A stretch of 64,000 bases of DNA, from positions 6,830,501-6,894,500 of the forward strand of contig NZ_JARUBJ010000002.1 in the NCBI RefSeq assembly GCF_029626145.1. Reading direction: 5' to 3'. The notes under the pieces are model-generated. The model did not search any database. It saw only the letters and a list, made by a program, of their open reading frames with translations, and was not told the origin of the DNA. The position numbers and the translations under genes are program-made. The stretch is from Micromonospora sp. WMMD961. Lineage in GTDB: Bacteria > Actinomycetota > Actinomycetes > Mycobacteriales > Micromonosporaceae. Below are positions 38,292-47,637 of the stretch, piece by piece. How positions within the stretch are numbered: the first letter of the stretch is position 1; each line of letters begins with the position of its first letter.

Positions 38292-38360
38292 ACACGTGCC
38301 GGTCGCTCCTTCACTCGGATCGTCCGGCACGTTCCTGCCGGTGAAAGGAAGCGCTTCACC
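38292..38360 (+). ncRNA. structured 5' leader of msiK (candidate msiK RNA motif)
   Basis: Three mutually related pairings lie directly before the start codon. CCGGCA 38324-38329 pairs with TGCCGG 38336-38341. ACGTGCCGG 38294-38302 can compete by pairing with CCGGCACGT 38324-38332. GGTGAA 38340-38345 pairs with TTCACC 38355-38360, placing the AGGAAG ribosome binding site in a 9-base loop. A conserved msiK RNA motif has been described in actinobacterial msiK leaders, including the ribosome binding site region. The match here is by position and design, not by alignment. Confidence 0.5.
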
Positions 38361-39452
<1,092 letters not shown>

Positions 39453-39469
39453 CGTAACGCACTACCGAC

Positions 39470-39499
39470 AGGGGCGGTCCGCTCAGGCGGGCCGCCCCT
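39470..39499. terminator. bidirectional terminator between msiK and rlmB
   Basis: Bases 39470-39482 pair with 39487-39499 to give a 13-bp stem containing one T-G pair, closed by a TCAG tetraloop. It lies between convergent stops (39452 and 39509) and suits both genes. Confidence 0.85.
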
Positions 39500-39508
39500 C
39501 GTCGTGTT

Positions 39509-40639
39509 CTACAGCTCGACGGAACGCCGGCGGGCGACCTCGGCCAGGGCGACCGCCGCCGCCACGCTGGCGTTGAGCGACTCGACCTCGGAGATCATCG
39601 GAATGCTCACGGTCAGGTCGCAGGTCTCCCCGACCAGGCGGGAAAGACCGCGCCCCTCGGAACCGACCACCACCACCAGCGGCCCGACCGCGGCCTCCAG
39701 GTCGTACAGGTCGGTGTCGCCGTCGGCGTCCAGGCCGACGACCATGAAGCCGGCGTCGCGGCACGCCTTCAACGACCGGGTCAGGTTGGTCACCTGCGCC
39801 ACTGGCACCCGCGCGGCCGCGCCGGCACTGGTCCGCCACGCGGTCGCGGTGATCCCGGCAGCCCTCCGCTCGGGTACGAAGACACCCTGCGCGCCGAACG
39901 CGGCAGCCGAGCGGATCACCGCGCCCAGGTTGCGGGGGTCGGTGACGCCGTCCAGCGCGACCAGCAGCGGGGCCTGCTGCTCCAGGGAGGCGGCGACCAT
40001 GTCCTCGAAGGGCTGGTACGCGAAAGGCGGCACCTGGAGCCCGACGCCCTGGTGCAGCACCCCACCGGTCATCCGGTCCAGTTCGGCCCGGCTGATCTCC
40101 AGGTTGGCGATGCCCCGGTCGGCGGCGGTCCGGATGATCTCGTTGATCCGGTCGTCCATGTCGATGCCCTGGGCGGTGTAGAGCGCCGTCGCCGGCACCT
40201 GGGCGCGCAGCGCCTCCAGCACCGGGTTACGCCCGACCAGCAGCTCCGGGGTGTCCTTGGAGGGGTTGGACTTGCGCCCCGGCGTGACCCGGGGGCCGGA
40301 CCGTGCGGTGGGCTTGCCGCCCCGACCGCCGGTCGCACCCCGGCCGGCCGGCACACCCCGACCGCCGCCCCGGCCCCAGGTGGTGTCCTTGGTGCCCGGC
40401 TGACCGATCTTCGGGGCCCGCCCCTCCTCGGCCGCCGCGCGGCGCTCCTTGTCCTGCTTCCAGGCGGTGCGCTGCGGCAGCTTCTCGGTGCCCGAGTAGC
40501 CCTTGTGCCACGGCCGCTCGTCGGCGGGAAGGGTACGGCCCCGCCCGGCCAACGAGTCCTTGTTCTTGCCGCCGGAGCCCTTGGGGGCGCTTGCCTTCGA
40601 CGTCAGTCGCCGGCCACGGCGCTGCGAGTTGCCGGCCAT
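39509..40639 (-). CDS. rlmB: 23S rRNA (guanosine-2'-O)-methyltransferase RlmB, TrmH/SpoU family
   Basis: A 376-residue protein from ATG 40639 sharing one base with the cysS stop (TGATG). The first 130 residues are a basic Gly/Lys/Arg-rich extension common in actinobacterial homologues. Next is the substrate-binding L30e-like part (LLVGRNPVLEALRAQVPATAL). The SPOUT methyltransferase domain has motif 1 LDGVTDPRNLGAVIRSAAAFG, motif 2 VVVVGSEGRGLSRLV and motif 3 IPMISEVESLNASVAAAVAL. It methylates 2'-O of G2251-type positions in 23S rRNA using S-adenosylmethionine. Linkage to cysS is typical. Confidence 0.93.
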   Translation of the reverse strand: MAGNSQRRGRRLTSKASAPKGSGGKNKDSLAGRGRTLPADERPWHKGYSGTEKLPQRTAWKQDKERRAAAEEGRAPKIGQPGTKDTTWGRGGGRGVPAGRGATGGRGGKPTARSGPRVTPGRKSNPSKDTPELLVGRNPVLEALRAQVPATALYTAQGIDMDDRINEIIRTAADRGIANLEISRAELDRMTGGVLHQGVGLQVPPFAYQPFEDMVAASLEQQAPLLVALDGVTDPRNLGAVIRSAAAFGAQGVFVPERRAAGITATAWRTSAGAAARVPVAQVTNLTRSLKACRDAGFMVVGLDADGDTDLYDLEAAVGPLVVVVGSEGRGLSRLVGETCDLTVSIPMISEVESLNASVAAAVALAEVARRRSVEL

Positions 40640-42054
40640 CAGTCCTGCTCTCCAATAGTCCAACGGGGGCCCTGGGGGGTGTCCTCGACCACCACGCCGG
40701 CCAACTTGAGCTGGTCACGTACCGCGTCCGCGGCGGTCCAGTCCTTGCGGCCCCGGGCCTGCGCGCGCTGCTCCAGGGCCAGCGCGATCAGGGAGTCCAC
40801 CACGGCACGAAGATCATCCGATCGGCCGCCACCGGTCCAGGCCGGGTCGAGGGGGTCGATCCCGAGGATATCCAGCATTGCCCGCACCACGGCCAGGGTG
40901 GTGCGGACGGTCACATCGTCGCCGGCACTCAGCGCGGTGTTGCCGTCGCGCAGGTGCTGTTGCAGCACGGCCAGCGCGGCGGACGTGTTGAGGTCGTCGT
41001 TCATCGCCGCGACGAACCCGTCCGGCAGGTCACCGGGCTGCCCGGCGCCGACCCGCTCGGCCGCCCGCTGCACGAAACCCTCGATCCGGCGGTACGCGGT
41101 GGCCGCGTCCCGCAGCGAATCCTCCGAGTAGTCGATCACCGAGCGGTAGTGCGCCGCGGCGTAGTAGTAACGCAGCTCCACCGGCCGAACCCCGAGCGAA
41201 TCCACGTACGCCAGGTCCAACGCGTTGCCCGCGGACTTGCCCATCTTGGCCCCACCGATGCTGAGCAGCCCGTGGTGCACCCAGTAGCGGGCGAACGGCA
41301 GCCCGGCGGCCTGGGACTGGGCGATCTCGTTCTCGTGGTGCGGGAACGTCAGGTCCAGCCCACCGCCGTGGATGTCGAACTCCGGACCGAGATACCGCCA
41401 GCACATCGCCGAGCACTCGATGTGCCAGCCCGGACGGCCCAACCCCCACGGCGACGGCCAGTACGCGTCCGCCGGCTCGTCCGGTTTGGCACCCTTCCAC
41501 AGCGCGAAGTCACGCGGATCCCGCTTGCCCCGGTCCGGTGCGTCCCCGGCCGACTGCATCGCGTCCGGCGACTGACCCGACAGCGACCCGTACGCCGGCC
41601 AGGACGCCACGTCGAAGTAGACGTCGCCGGAGCCGTCGGTGGCCGGGTACGCGTGCCCGTCGGCGATCAGCTTCGTGATCAGCTCGTGCATCTCCGGGAT
41701 GTGCCCGGTGGCCCGCGGCTCGTAGGTGGGCGGCAACACGTTCAACGACCGGTACGACTCGGCGAGCAGCAGCTCGTTCGCGTACGCGATCGACCAGAAC
41801 GGGCGACCCTGCTCGCCGGCCTTGACCAGGATCTTGTCGTCGATGTCGGTCAGATTGCGAATGAAGGTGACCTCGTAGCCGGCGGCCAACAGCCAGCGAC
41901 GCAGCACGTCATAGTTGACGCCGGAGCGAAGGTGGCCGATGTGCGGCGGGGCCTGCAGAGTGAGACCACACAGGTAGACCCCCACCTTGCCGGCTTCCCG
42001 CGGGACGAAGTCCCGCACCGATCGGGTGGCGGTGTCATACAGGCGTAGCGTCAC
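40639..42054 (-). CDS. cysS: cysteinyl-tRNA synthetase
   Basis: A 471-residue class I synthetase; GTG 42054 (VTLRLYDTATRSVRDF) is the family-typical start and the longer upstream frame is not coding. Features are YLCGLTLQAPPHIGHLR with the zinc Cys and HIGH motif, FIRNLTDIDDKI, WHIECSAM with the second zinc Cys, GGGLDLTFPHHENE with the zinc His and Glu, and the KMSKS region as GGAKMGKSAGN. The Ser to Gly change in KMSKS is notable but the lysines are kept. The C-terminal DALR-like helical domain is complete. It attaches Cys to tRNA-Cys. It is followed directly by rlmB and is divergent from the IclR gene. Confidence 0.94.
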   Translation of the reverse strand: MTLRLYDTATRSVRDFVPREAGKVGVYLCGLTLQAPPHIGHLRSGVNYDVLRRWLLAAGYEVTFIRNLTDIDDKILVKAGEQGRPFWSIAYANELLLAESYRSLNVLPPTYEPRATGHIPEMHELITKLIADGHAYPATDGSGDVYFDVASWPAYGSLSGQSPDAMQSAGDAPDRGKRDPRDFALWKGAKPDEPADAYWPSPWGLGRPGWHIECSAMCWRYLGPEFDIHGGGLDLTFPHHENEIAQSQAAGLPFARYWVHHGLLSIGGAKMGKSAGNALDLAYVDSLGVRPVELRYYYAAAHYRSVIDYSEDSLRDAATAYRRIEGFVQRAAERVGAGQPGDLPDGFVAAMNDDLNTSAALAVLQQHLRDGNTALSAGDDVTVRTTLAVVRAMLDILGIDPLDPAWTGGGRSDDLRAVVDSLIALALEQRAQARGRKDWTAADAVRDQLKLAGVVVEDTPQGPRWTIGEQD

Positions 42055-42117
42055 CGTACAAGGGTAGCTGTCCGTGCCTGTCCGGGTCCGCCGGTGCCGG
42101 GTCGTACGCTGCCAGGC

Positions 42118-42828
42118 GTGGATGCGACCGCACGCTCGGATGAGACGCCGGCCAGCCCCGGCGCGGTTGCCGGTCCGCCCGAGGGCGACGCGGGGCGGGT
42201 CGGGGAGATGGCGCAGACCCTCGACCGGGGGCTGCGGATGCTGCACCTCGTCGCCGACGCGCAGGGCGGTCTGACCGTCACCGAGGTCGCGACCCGGCTG
42301 GGGATCGGCCGTGCCGCCGTCTACCGGCTGGTGGGCCCGCTGACCGGGCACGGGATGCTGCGCCGCGACGCCGACGGGCGGCTCCGCCTCGGTGCCGGGG
42401 TACTGCACCTGGCCCGACGTGCCCAGCCGCTGCTCGGCGAGAGTGCCCTGCCGGCGCTGCGCCGGCTCGCCGAGCAGGCCGGTGCCACCGCGCACCTGAC
42501 CGTGGTCGAGGGTGGAGAGGGCGTCGCGCTGGCCGTGGTCGAGCCGAGCTGGACGTCGTTCCACGTCGCCTACCGGACCGGGGCGCGGCACCCGCTGGAT
42601 CGGGGAGCGGCCGGGCGGGCCATCCTGGCCGGCCGGGCCGGGTTGGCGGAACCGGTGAGCAGCAGCGGGGAGCTGCAGTCCGGGGCGTACGGGGTGGCCG
42701 CCCCGGTGCTCGGCGTACCCGGGTTGGAGGCGAGCGTCGGCGTGGTCGCGCTCGCCCCGCTGGACGTCGACCTGATCGGCCCGCAGGTGCTGGCCGCCGC
42801 CGAGACCGTCGCCGCCGCCCTCCGCTGA
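42118..42828 (+). CDS. IclR family transcriptional regulator
   Basis: A 236-residue regulator from GTG 42118. After 30 flexible residues there is the winged helix: AQTLDRGLRMLHLVADAQGG then LTVTEVATRLGIGRAAVYRL. The effector domain reads LPALRRLAEQAGATAHLTVVEGGEGVALAV and DRGAAGRAILAG. The usual C-terminal portion is a little shorter than in standard IclR proteins of about 250 residues. The regulated genes are not evident: cysS lies divergently 63 bases away and a 224-base gap follows downstream. Confidence 0.86.
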   Translation: MDATARSDETPASPGAVAGPPEGDAGRVGEMAQTLDRGLRMLHLVADAQGGLTVTEVATRLGIGRAAVYRLVGPLTGHGMLRRDADGRLRLGAGVLHLARRAQPLLGESALPALRRLAEQAGATAHLTVVEGGEGVALAVVEPSWTSFHVAYRTGARHPLDRGAAGRAILAGRAGLAEPVSSSGELQSGAYGVAAPVLGVPGLEASVGVVALAPLDVDLIGPQVLAAAETVAAALR

Positions 42829-42867
42829 CCGTCTCACCCGCCTCGCTGGCCGGCTGGGCCTGATCGA

Positions 42868-42921
42868 CTCGGGATCGTGGAAATCGGGGTGTTCCGACAG
42901 CCCGATTTCCAGGATCGCGAG
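42868..42921. repeat. long inverted repeat, GATCnTGGA family
   Basis: Bases 42868-42888 pair with 42901-42921: 21 positions with two mismatches and a 12-base loop. The inner 11 pairs (TGGAAATCGGG with CCCGATTTCCA) are perfect. It lies 39 bases after the IclR stop in the gap before the DUF559-like gene, so terminator use is possible. Its GATCGTGGAA and, on the other strand, GATCCTGGAA ends link it to the repeats at 35461 and 51160. Confidence 0.75.
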
Positions 42922-43052
42922 TGGATCGCCGCGGACGCCATACCATGATCGGCAGGTCGAGCCGCGCCTGTCCACAGCGGTCGACGGTCGGCTCGAGGCG
43001 GGTTGTCCACAGGGGTTTCGGCGGGCGATCGGCAGCCGTCACGCTGCTCGAC

Positions 43053-44081
43053 ATGCCACCTCGTCCGTACCGACCCGATGCCCTGACCTGGCAGGTCTTC
43101 CGCGGCTCCGACGCTGTCCGGGGCGGCCTGCTCACCGAGCACCAGTTGCGCAGCGCCGCCTGGGTGCGCCTACGCCACGACATCTACGCCGACGCACGGT
43201 TGGAACGGGACCACACCCTGGCCTGTCGCGCCGCCCTCCTCCGACTACCGCCGGGTGTGCTGGTCGGCGGCCCGTCGGCCGCCCACCTGCACGGCATCGA
43301 ACACGCCGCCGCCTTCACTGAGGACGTGCACGTCCTCGTGCCCCGGCAGTTGCGGGTCGGCGCACAGCGTGGCCTCCGCGTACACGTCAACGCGTCCACC
43401 CCGATATCGACCATCAGCCCAACGCCACGGCGGGCTAGATGGCTACCCCGACCGGGTGCCGTGGCGGTCGGGGCGGGCGGCATCGTGGTGCCCGATCCGG
43501 GCCACGGGCTGAGGACGGCCACCGCAGTGCGGCCCAACTGGGCCTCGGGCGTGCCGATCCCGCGCTCGGCCCCCGGTCGAGCCGCCTGGGAGACGGCCGT
43601 CTGGCTCGATCCGGTCCGCGCGGTCGGGATCGTCGACTCGCTGCTCGGGCGGGGGTTGACCGACCGCGACGAGCTGGCCGCGATAGCGGGCCGGAACGCC
43701 CATCAGCACGGTGGGCGACGGGCGCGGTGGGTCTTCGACCTGGCCGACCCCGGGGCACAGTCTCCGCCGGAATCGCATTTGCGCGTACGGCTGGTGCTCG
43801 GCGGGCTGCCACGGCCGATCGCTCGACATCCGGTGCGCCTGCCCAACGGCGTCGTCGTGCACCCCGATCTGGCGTGGCGGGAATACCGGGTGGCGGTCGA
43901 GTACGACGGCCAGCGGCAGGCAGGCCGGGATCAGCCGCAGCGGGACCGTCGCACGCTCAATCTGCTCGTCGGCGCGGGCTGGCTGGTCCTGCTTGTCACC
44001 GGTCGCCGGCTGCACAGCGAGTTCCCGGCAGTGCTCGGCGAGGTACGCGCCGCGCTGCTCAGCCGCGGATGGCGACGGTGA
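43053..44081 (+). CDS. DUF559/Vsr-fold-like protein of the AbiEi-related type
   Basis: A 342-residue protein from ATG 43053. The N-terminal part (WQVFRGSDAVRGGLLTEHQL then RSAAWVRLRHDIYADAR) is a winged-helix-like AbiEi-related domain common in actinobacteria. The C-terminal 100 residues (PNGVVVHPDLAWREYRVAVE then YDGQRQ..Q..DRRTLNLLVGAGW) resemble the DUF559 endonuclease-like fold, with E-Y-D-G and D-R-R positions. The middle (about 115-180) is Pro/Arg-rich and fits the family poorly; an old pair of compensating frameshifts cannot be excluded. Activity and any partner toxin are unknown; no toxin gene is adjacent. Confidence 0.7.
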   Translation: MPPRPYRPDALTWQVFRGSDAVRGGLLTEHQLRSAAWVRLRHDIYADARLERDHTLACRAALLRLPPGVLVGGPSAAHLHGIEHAAAFTEDVHVLVPRQLRVGAQRGLRVHVNASTPISTISPTPRRARWLPRPGAVAVGAGGIVVPDPGHGLRTATAVRPNWASGVPIPRSAPGRAAWETAVWLDPVRAVGIVDSLLGRGLTDRDELAAIAGRNAHQHGGRRARWVFDLADPGAQSPPESHLRVRLVLGGLPRPIARHPVRLPNGVVVHPDLAWREYRVAVEYDGQRQAGRDQPQRDRRTLNLLVGAGWLVLLVTGRRLHSEFPAVLGEVRAALLSRGWRR

Positions 44082-44147
44082 GCACCGGGGCCGGGTCGAT
44101 CGTCGCCGACCGCTGAGGAGCCGATCGGACCCTGACCGTAGGTCTCA

Positions 44148-44176
44148 TTGTCATCGCATCGTGCAACTTCTATGGT
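44148..44176 (+). promoter_or_regulatory. promoter of the SARP gene
   Basis: TTGTCA at 44148-44153 and TATGGT at 44171-44176 are separated by exactly 17 bp. The predicted start near 44183 leaves about 88 bases before ATG 44271. The surrounding 44082-44270 region has no other feature I can support. Confidence 0.65.
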
Positions 44177-44270
44177 TACTGCTGCTTGGCGTTCTCCTCG
44201 AAACGGGGGCTGGAGGACTGATGGGCTGCTGCCGTTTGCGTACCGTCCGCTGTGACTTGGTCCGGCCGGC

Positions 44271-45200
44271 ATGAGATTCCGATTGTTGGGCCCGCTCACC
44301 GTTGAGGGGGCCGAGGATCCGTTGCGTCTTGATGGCAGGCGTCCTCGGGCCGTCCTGGCGTTCCTGCTCCTTGAGGCCGGTGCGCTGCTCCGGGTCGAGC
44401 AGATCGTCGACGCGGTATGGGGCGACGCGCCGCCCCGGACGGTGCGAACCCAGGTACACGCCCAGATCTCGGTGGCACGCCGGTGGCTGCGCGCACTGCC
44501 GGACGTACGGATCGTCACCCACGCCACCGGGTACGCGTTGCAGGTCGCCCCGTCGGACGTGGACGTGAGCGTGTTCCGGCAGCTCGTCCGGCAGGGTCGA
44601 ACGCTCGCCGGGACCGGGCAGCCGGCCGAGGCAGCCGAGGCGTACCGGAGCGCCCTGGGTTTGCACCGGGGCGAACCACTCGTCGACATCGAGGCCCCGT
44701 TCGCCGCTGCCGCCGCTGCCCGGCTCGCCGACGAGCGTCTCGGCGCACTGGCCGAACTGATTGGCCTGGACCTCGCGGCGGGCCGGCACCACGACCTGAT
44801 CCCGGCCCTGTCCGCGCTGGTCGAACGGCACCCGTGGCACGAGCCGCTCTGGTGCCATCTGCTGGTGGCGCTGAACCGGGCCGGCCGGCGCGGTGAGGCG
44901 ATCCGCTGCTACCAGCGGGCCCGCCGGCTGTTCCGCGACGAGTTGGGCGTCGAGCCGGGGTCGGAGCTGACACTGGCCTACCGCTCGTTGCTGACCGGCG
45001 GGCCGGCCGCAGAGCTCTCCGGTGAGATGGCCCGCACCCTCAATCGACTCTCGGAGGCGGAGCGGATTCTCGGTGAGGTCCGGCAACAGCTCTCCCGCCT
45101 GGGGCTCGACGGGTGGGCGGCGCGGCCGAATCCGGTCGCGCCGCCCGTCCCGCCACGTTCGTCAGACGGTGGTGCAACTGACGCCGAAATTGCGGCGTGA
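44271..45200 (+). CDS. SARP family regulator (winged helix plus BTAD)
   Basis: A 309-residue protein from ATG 44271. It has an OmpR-type DNA-binding domain (MRFRLLGPLTVEGAEDPLRL, then RPRAVLAFLLLEAGALLRVE, QIVDAVWGDAPP and VRIVTHATGYALQV). The BTAD follows (VDVSVFRQLVRQGRTLAG and ALNRAGRRGEAIRCYQRARR then LFRDELGVEPGSEL). It is of the small SARP type, like DnrI or RedD, normally a pathway-specific activator of antibiotic clusters. No cluster is adjacent, so its targets are elsewhere. Its last 39 bases overlap the convergent haloperoxidase gene. Confidence 0.92.
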   Translation: MRFRLLGPLTVEGAEDPLRLDGRRPRAVLAFLLLEAGALLRVEQIVDAVWGDAPPRTVRTQVHAQISVARRWLRALPDVRIVTHATGYALQVAPSDVDVSVFRQLVRQGRTLAGTGQPAEAAEAYRSALGLHRGEPLVDIEAPFAAAAAARLADERLGALAELIGLDLAAGRHHDLIPALSALVERHPWHEPLWCHLLVALNRAGRRGEAIRCYQRARRLFRDELGVEPGSELTLAYRSLLTGGPAAELSGEMARTLNRLSEAERILGEVRQQLSRLGLDGWAARPNPVAPPVPPRSSDGGATDAEIAA

Positions 45201-46847
45201 CCCGTCCCGTAGCAGCACGGAGAGGGTTTGGCCGCCTGGACCGCACGCCTTGCCGGGGTTGACGGTCACCTGGTAGCGGCCGTTGGTGAAGGCCAGGGTG
45301 CCGACGCTCGCTCCTGGTTGCCCGTTCCAGGTGATGCCCGTGACGGCTCCCAGGTCAGTGACCGGTGTGCCGCCGGCAGCGAGTTTGAACCCGAGGGTGA
45401 AGGCCCCTCCGGCGACCGCGTCCGGGTAGCTGCCACCCAGGTAGCTCTGCCCGTCGTAGAAACCGTCCAGGGTGTACGCGGGGACCGCCGGTCGGAGAAA
45501 GTTCCCGGCGACGTAGTTGGCCAGAGCCGTGCCGGACGACAGCCCTGCGTCGGCATCGAACTGGTAGTGCACCCCCAGGTAGATCCGGCTGCGGGCGTTC
45601 TCCACGGCCGCCAGGCTGAAGCTGGTGAAGGTGCGGGTCACCCCCACCGCGTGCGGATCCTCCGTGGTGCCGATGAAGCGGAAGGCGTCCGCGCCGAAGA
45701 AGCCCTTCATCGCCCCTGCCCAGGCAGCCCCAAAGGTGGCGTGCCCCGAGGTGTACGCGGGGAACGGCGGGGAGAAGCTCACGTTGTTGCGGTCGGCGGA
45801 GAGCGGCTTCCAGTTCGGGTCGGCGGCGGTGTCGTCCCGGTAGTCGGAGCCGGCGAGCTTGATCGCGGTCTCCGGCCGCCACAGGTCGACCGAGGTCTGA
45901 TACTTGGTGTCCCAGGACACCACGGCGGCGTCGGCCATGGTGATCCCGACCAGGGCGAACAGGCGGGCGTTGCCAGCCTGGTTCAGCTGGGCGGCGGCGG
46001 ACACGATCCGGGTGTGCGCGAAGAGCTGACCTGGCGGCTTGTAGGTGCCGTCCAGATCGTTCGCCCAGAACCAGGCGGCCTGGGTCTGGTCCGCGTTACG
46101 AGCGCTGCCGCTGGCCGCGCCGAAGCTCTTCACCTCGTTGACCTGGGCGGCATATTGCGGGCTGGCGAGCAGCGTGGCGTAGCTGGAGTAGCCAGCCGGC
46201 GGGCCGGGCCGGAACTGGGTGTTGGAGGTCATGGTGAACGGCCTGGTCAGCCCCCAGCTCGGCGTGGCGGGCTCGCCCGAGCCGGTGCGCCGCCACTGGC
46301 CGGGCACGGTGCCGTCGACGTAGGTGGAGGTGTCCGGTGCCCCGTCGCCGGCCCGGAAGCTGATCATCGCCTGGGCGCTGGCAACACCCATCCGCTGGCC
46401 CTCGGTACGCGCCGCGGAGTTGGGGATGCCCTCCTGCGCCGCGGTCAGGTCGGCGCTGAAGTTGATCGACGGATAGACGCTGCGCAGCGTGTCGTACGCA
46501 GCGTGGTCGATGGCGGTGGCGAGGTCGGGGGTGATCCCGGCCGTCGGGGTCACCTTGATCCGGTACGCCTGCCCGATGCACCGGTCCGCGCCCGTGGCGC
46601 AGAGCGCGGAGTTCGCGGCGTCATACATGGCGCCGTGCATCATGGCTCCGGCCCTGGCCAGCGGGCCGGGAGCCCCGCCGACCTGGCGGAAGGTCCGGAG
46701 CAGGACGTCGTTCCAGTAGAGCACGTGGTCAGCGGGGCCGGCGGCGTGCGCCGGGGCGGCGGGTACCACGACGGCGGTGATGCCGATGGTGAGGGCCGCG
46801 AGCGCCGTGGCGCCGCGGCGGCGGAGGGACAGTTGCAACCAGCCCAT
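45162..46847 (-). CDS. secreted vanadium-dependent haloperoxidase-like protein
   Basis: A 561-residue protein from ATG 46847. A Sec signal peptide ends near PAAPAHAAG. The PAP2-type vanadate site is recognisable: WDTKYQTSVDLWRP, with the Lys and Arg two residues further apart than the usual K-x6-RP; AYTSGHATFG; and SRIYLGVHYQFDA with the vanadate-binding His. The C-terminal 90 residues form an added beta-type domain with two Cys. Known relatives oxidise halides with peroxide or are phosphatases; halide use is not predictable here. It is probably exported. It ends inside the 3' end of the SARP gene. Confidence 0.85.
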   Translation of the reverse strand: MGWLQLSLRRRGATALAALTIGITAVVVPAAPAHAAGPADHVLYWNDVLLRTFRQVGGAPGPLARAGAMMHGAMYDAANSALCATGADRCIGQAYRIKVTPTAGITPDLATAIDHAAYDTLRSVYPSINFSADLTAAQEGIPNSAARTEGQRMGVASAQAMISFRAGDGAPDTSTYVDGTVPGQWRRTGSGEPATPSWGLTRPFTMTSNTQFRPGPPAGYSSYATLLASPQYAAQVNEVKSFGAASGSARNADQTQAAWFWANDLDGTYKPPGQLFAHTRIVSAAAQLNQAGNARLFALVGITMADAAVVSWDTKYQTSVDLWRPETAIKLAGSDYRDDTAADPNWKPLSADRNNVSFSPPFPAYTSGHATFGAAWAGAMKGFFGADAFRFIGTTEDPHAVGVTRTFTSFSLAAVENARSRIYLGVHYQFDADAGLSSGTALANYVAGNFLRPAVPAYTLDGFYDGQSYLGGSYPDAVAGGAFTLGFKLAAGGTPVTDLGAVTGITWNGQPGASVGTLAFTNGRYQVTVNPGKACGPGGQTLSVLLRDGSRRNFGVSCTTV

Positions 46848-46916
46848 GGGACTCCTTGGTCAGAGGCCTCGTCGCCGCGGCTGATGACCGCGGCTGTCCC
46901 AGGCTGGGCGGGCTGA

Positions 46917-47633
46917 CTACGCGTCCACTACGTCTTCGCTACGGGCAGCGACCAGTCTGTTCAGCGCTACCGGGAGCGCGTCCAGACCGGACACCTCTAG
47001 GTCGGGGGTCACCCCGGGCGGGAGTGGTCGGTTGAGCCGGTTGAGCCAGATCCCCCGCAGCCCGGCGCGCTGCGGGCCGACCACGTCGTGCTCGGGCGAG
47101 TCTCCGACGTACGCGATGCTGGCCGGCGGCACACCGGCGGCCTGGACTACCGCAGCGTAGAACGCGGGGTCGGGCTTCTTGGGCAGGCCGTTCTCGTGCG
47201 CGTACACCTCGAAGGCGAACTCACCGGCGAGCCCGCAGCGTTCGGCGCGGCTGTTGCCGTTGGTGGCGAAGCCCAGCGCGTACCGGGTGCGCAGGGTCGC
47301 CAGCGCCGGCGCGACGTCCGGGAAGGGCCGGGTGAGGGCGAACCGCCGGGCGAAGAAGAGGGCGGCGATCTCGTCCAGGTGATCGTCGAGGCCGGCTCGG
47401 GCCAGCGACCGGGCGAGGGCGGCGCGGCGGATCTCCATCACCGGGGCGGCGCTCAGCTCGCCGAAGACCGCCCCCCAGTCCGACTCCAGTTCGGCGAGCG
47501 ACACGCCGGCCGCGGCGGGTGTGCGCCGCCGCATCTCGTCGAGGACGGCCACCAGCCCGCCGGTCACCGCCGGGCGTAGATCCAGCAGGGTCTCGTCGGC
47601 GTCGAACACCACGTGGGTCAGCACGGCATCCAC
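46917..47633 (-). CDS. HAD family hydrolase
   Basis: A 238-residue protein from GTG 47633. Motif I is VVFDADETLLDL (D-x-D nucleophile), motif II is the FATNGN Thr, motif III is the Lys in GLPKKPDPAFY, and motif IV is AYVGDSPEHDVVG. A helical cap lies between motifs I and II, as in subfamily IA phosphatases. It probably dephosphorylates a small metabolite. The EamA transporter gene ends 4 bases upstream on the same strand, so both are in one transcript. Confidence 0.9.
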   Translation of the reverse strand: MDAVLTHVVFDADETLLDLRPAVTGGLVAVLDEMRRRTPAAAGVSLAELESDWGAVFGELSAAPVMEIRRAALARSLARAGLDDHLDEIAALFFARRFALTRPFPDVAPALATLRTRYALGFATNGNSRAERCGLAGEFAFEVYAHENGLPKKPDPAFYAAVVQAAGVPPASIAYVGDSPEHDVVGPQRAGLRGIWLNRLNRPLPPGVTPDLEVSGLDALPVALNRLVAARSEDVVDA

Positions 47634-47637
47634 TGTC

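Noticed and set aside
42055..42975. N-terminal extension of CysS by 300 residues
   Set aside because: The added region is antisense to the IclR gene and CysS homology begins exactly at GTG 42054.
43400..43590. Frameshift inside the DUF559-like gene
   Set aside because: The central part fits the family poorly, but no alternative frame gives a better match and both ends are in the same frame, so a disrupted gene is not demonstrated.
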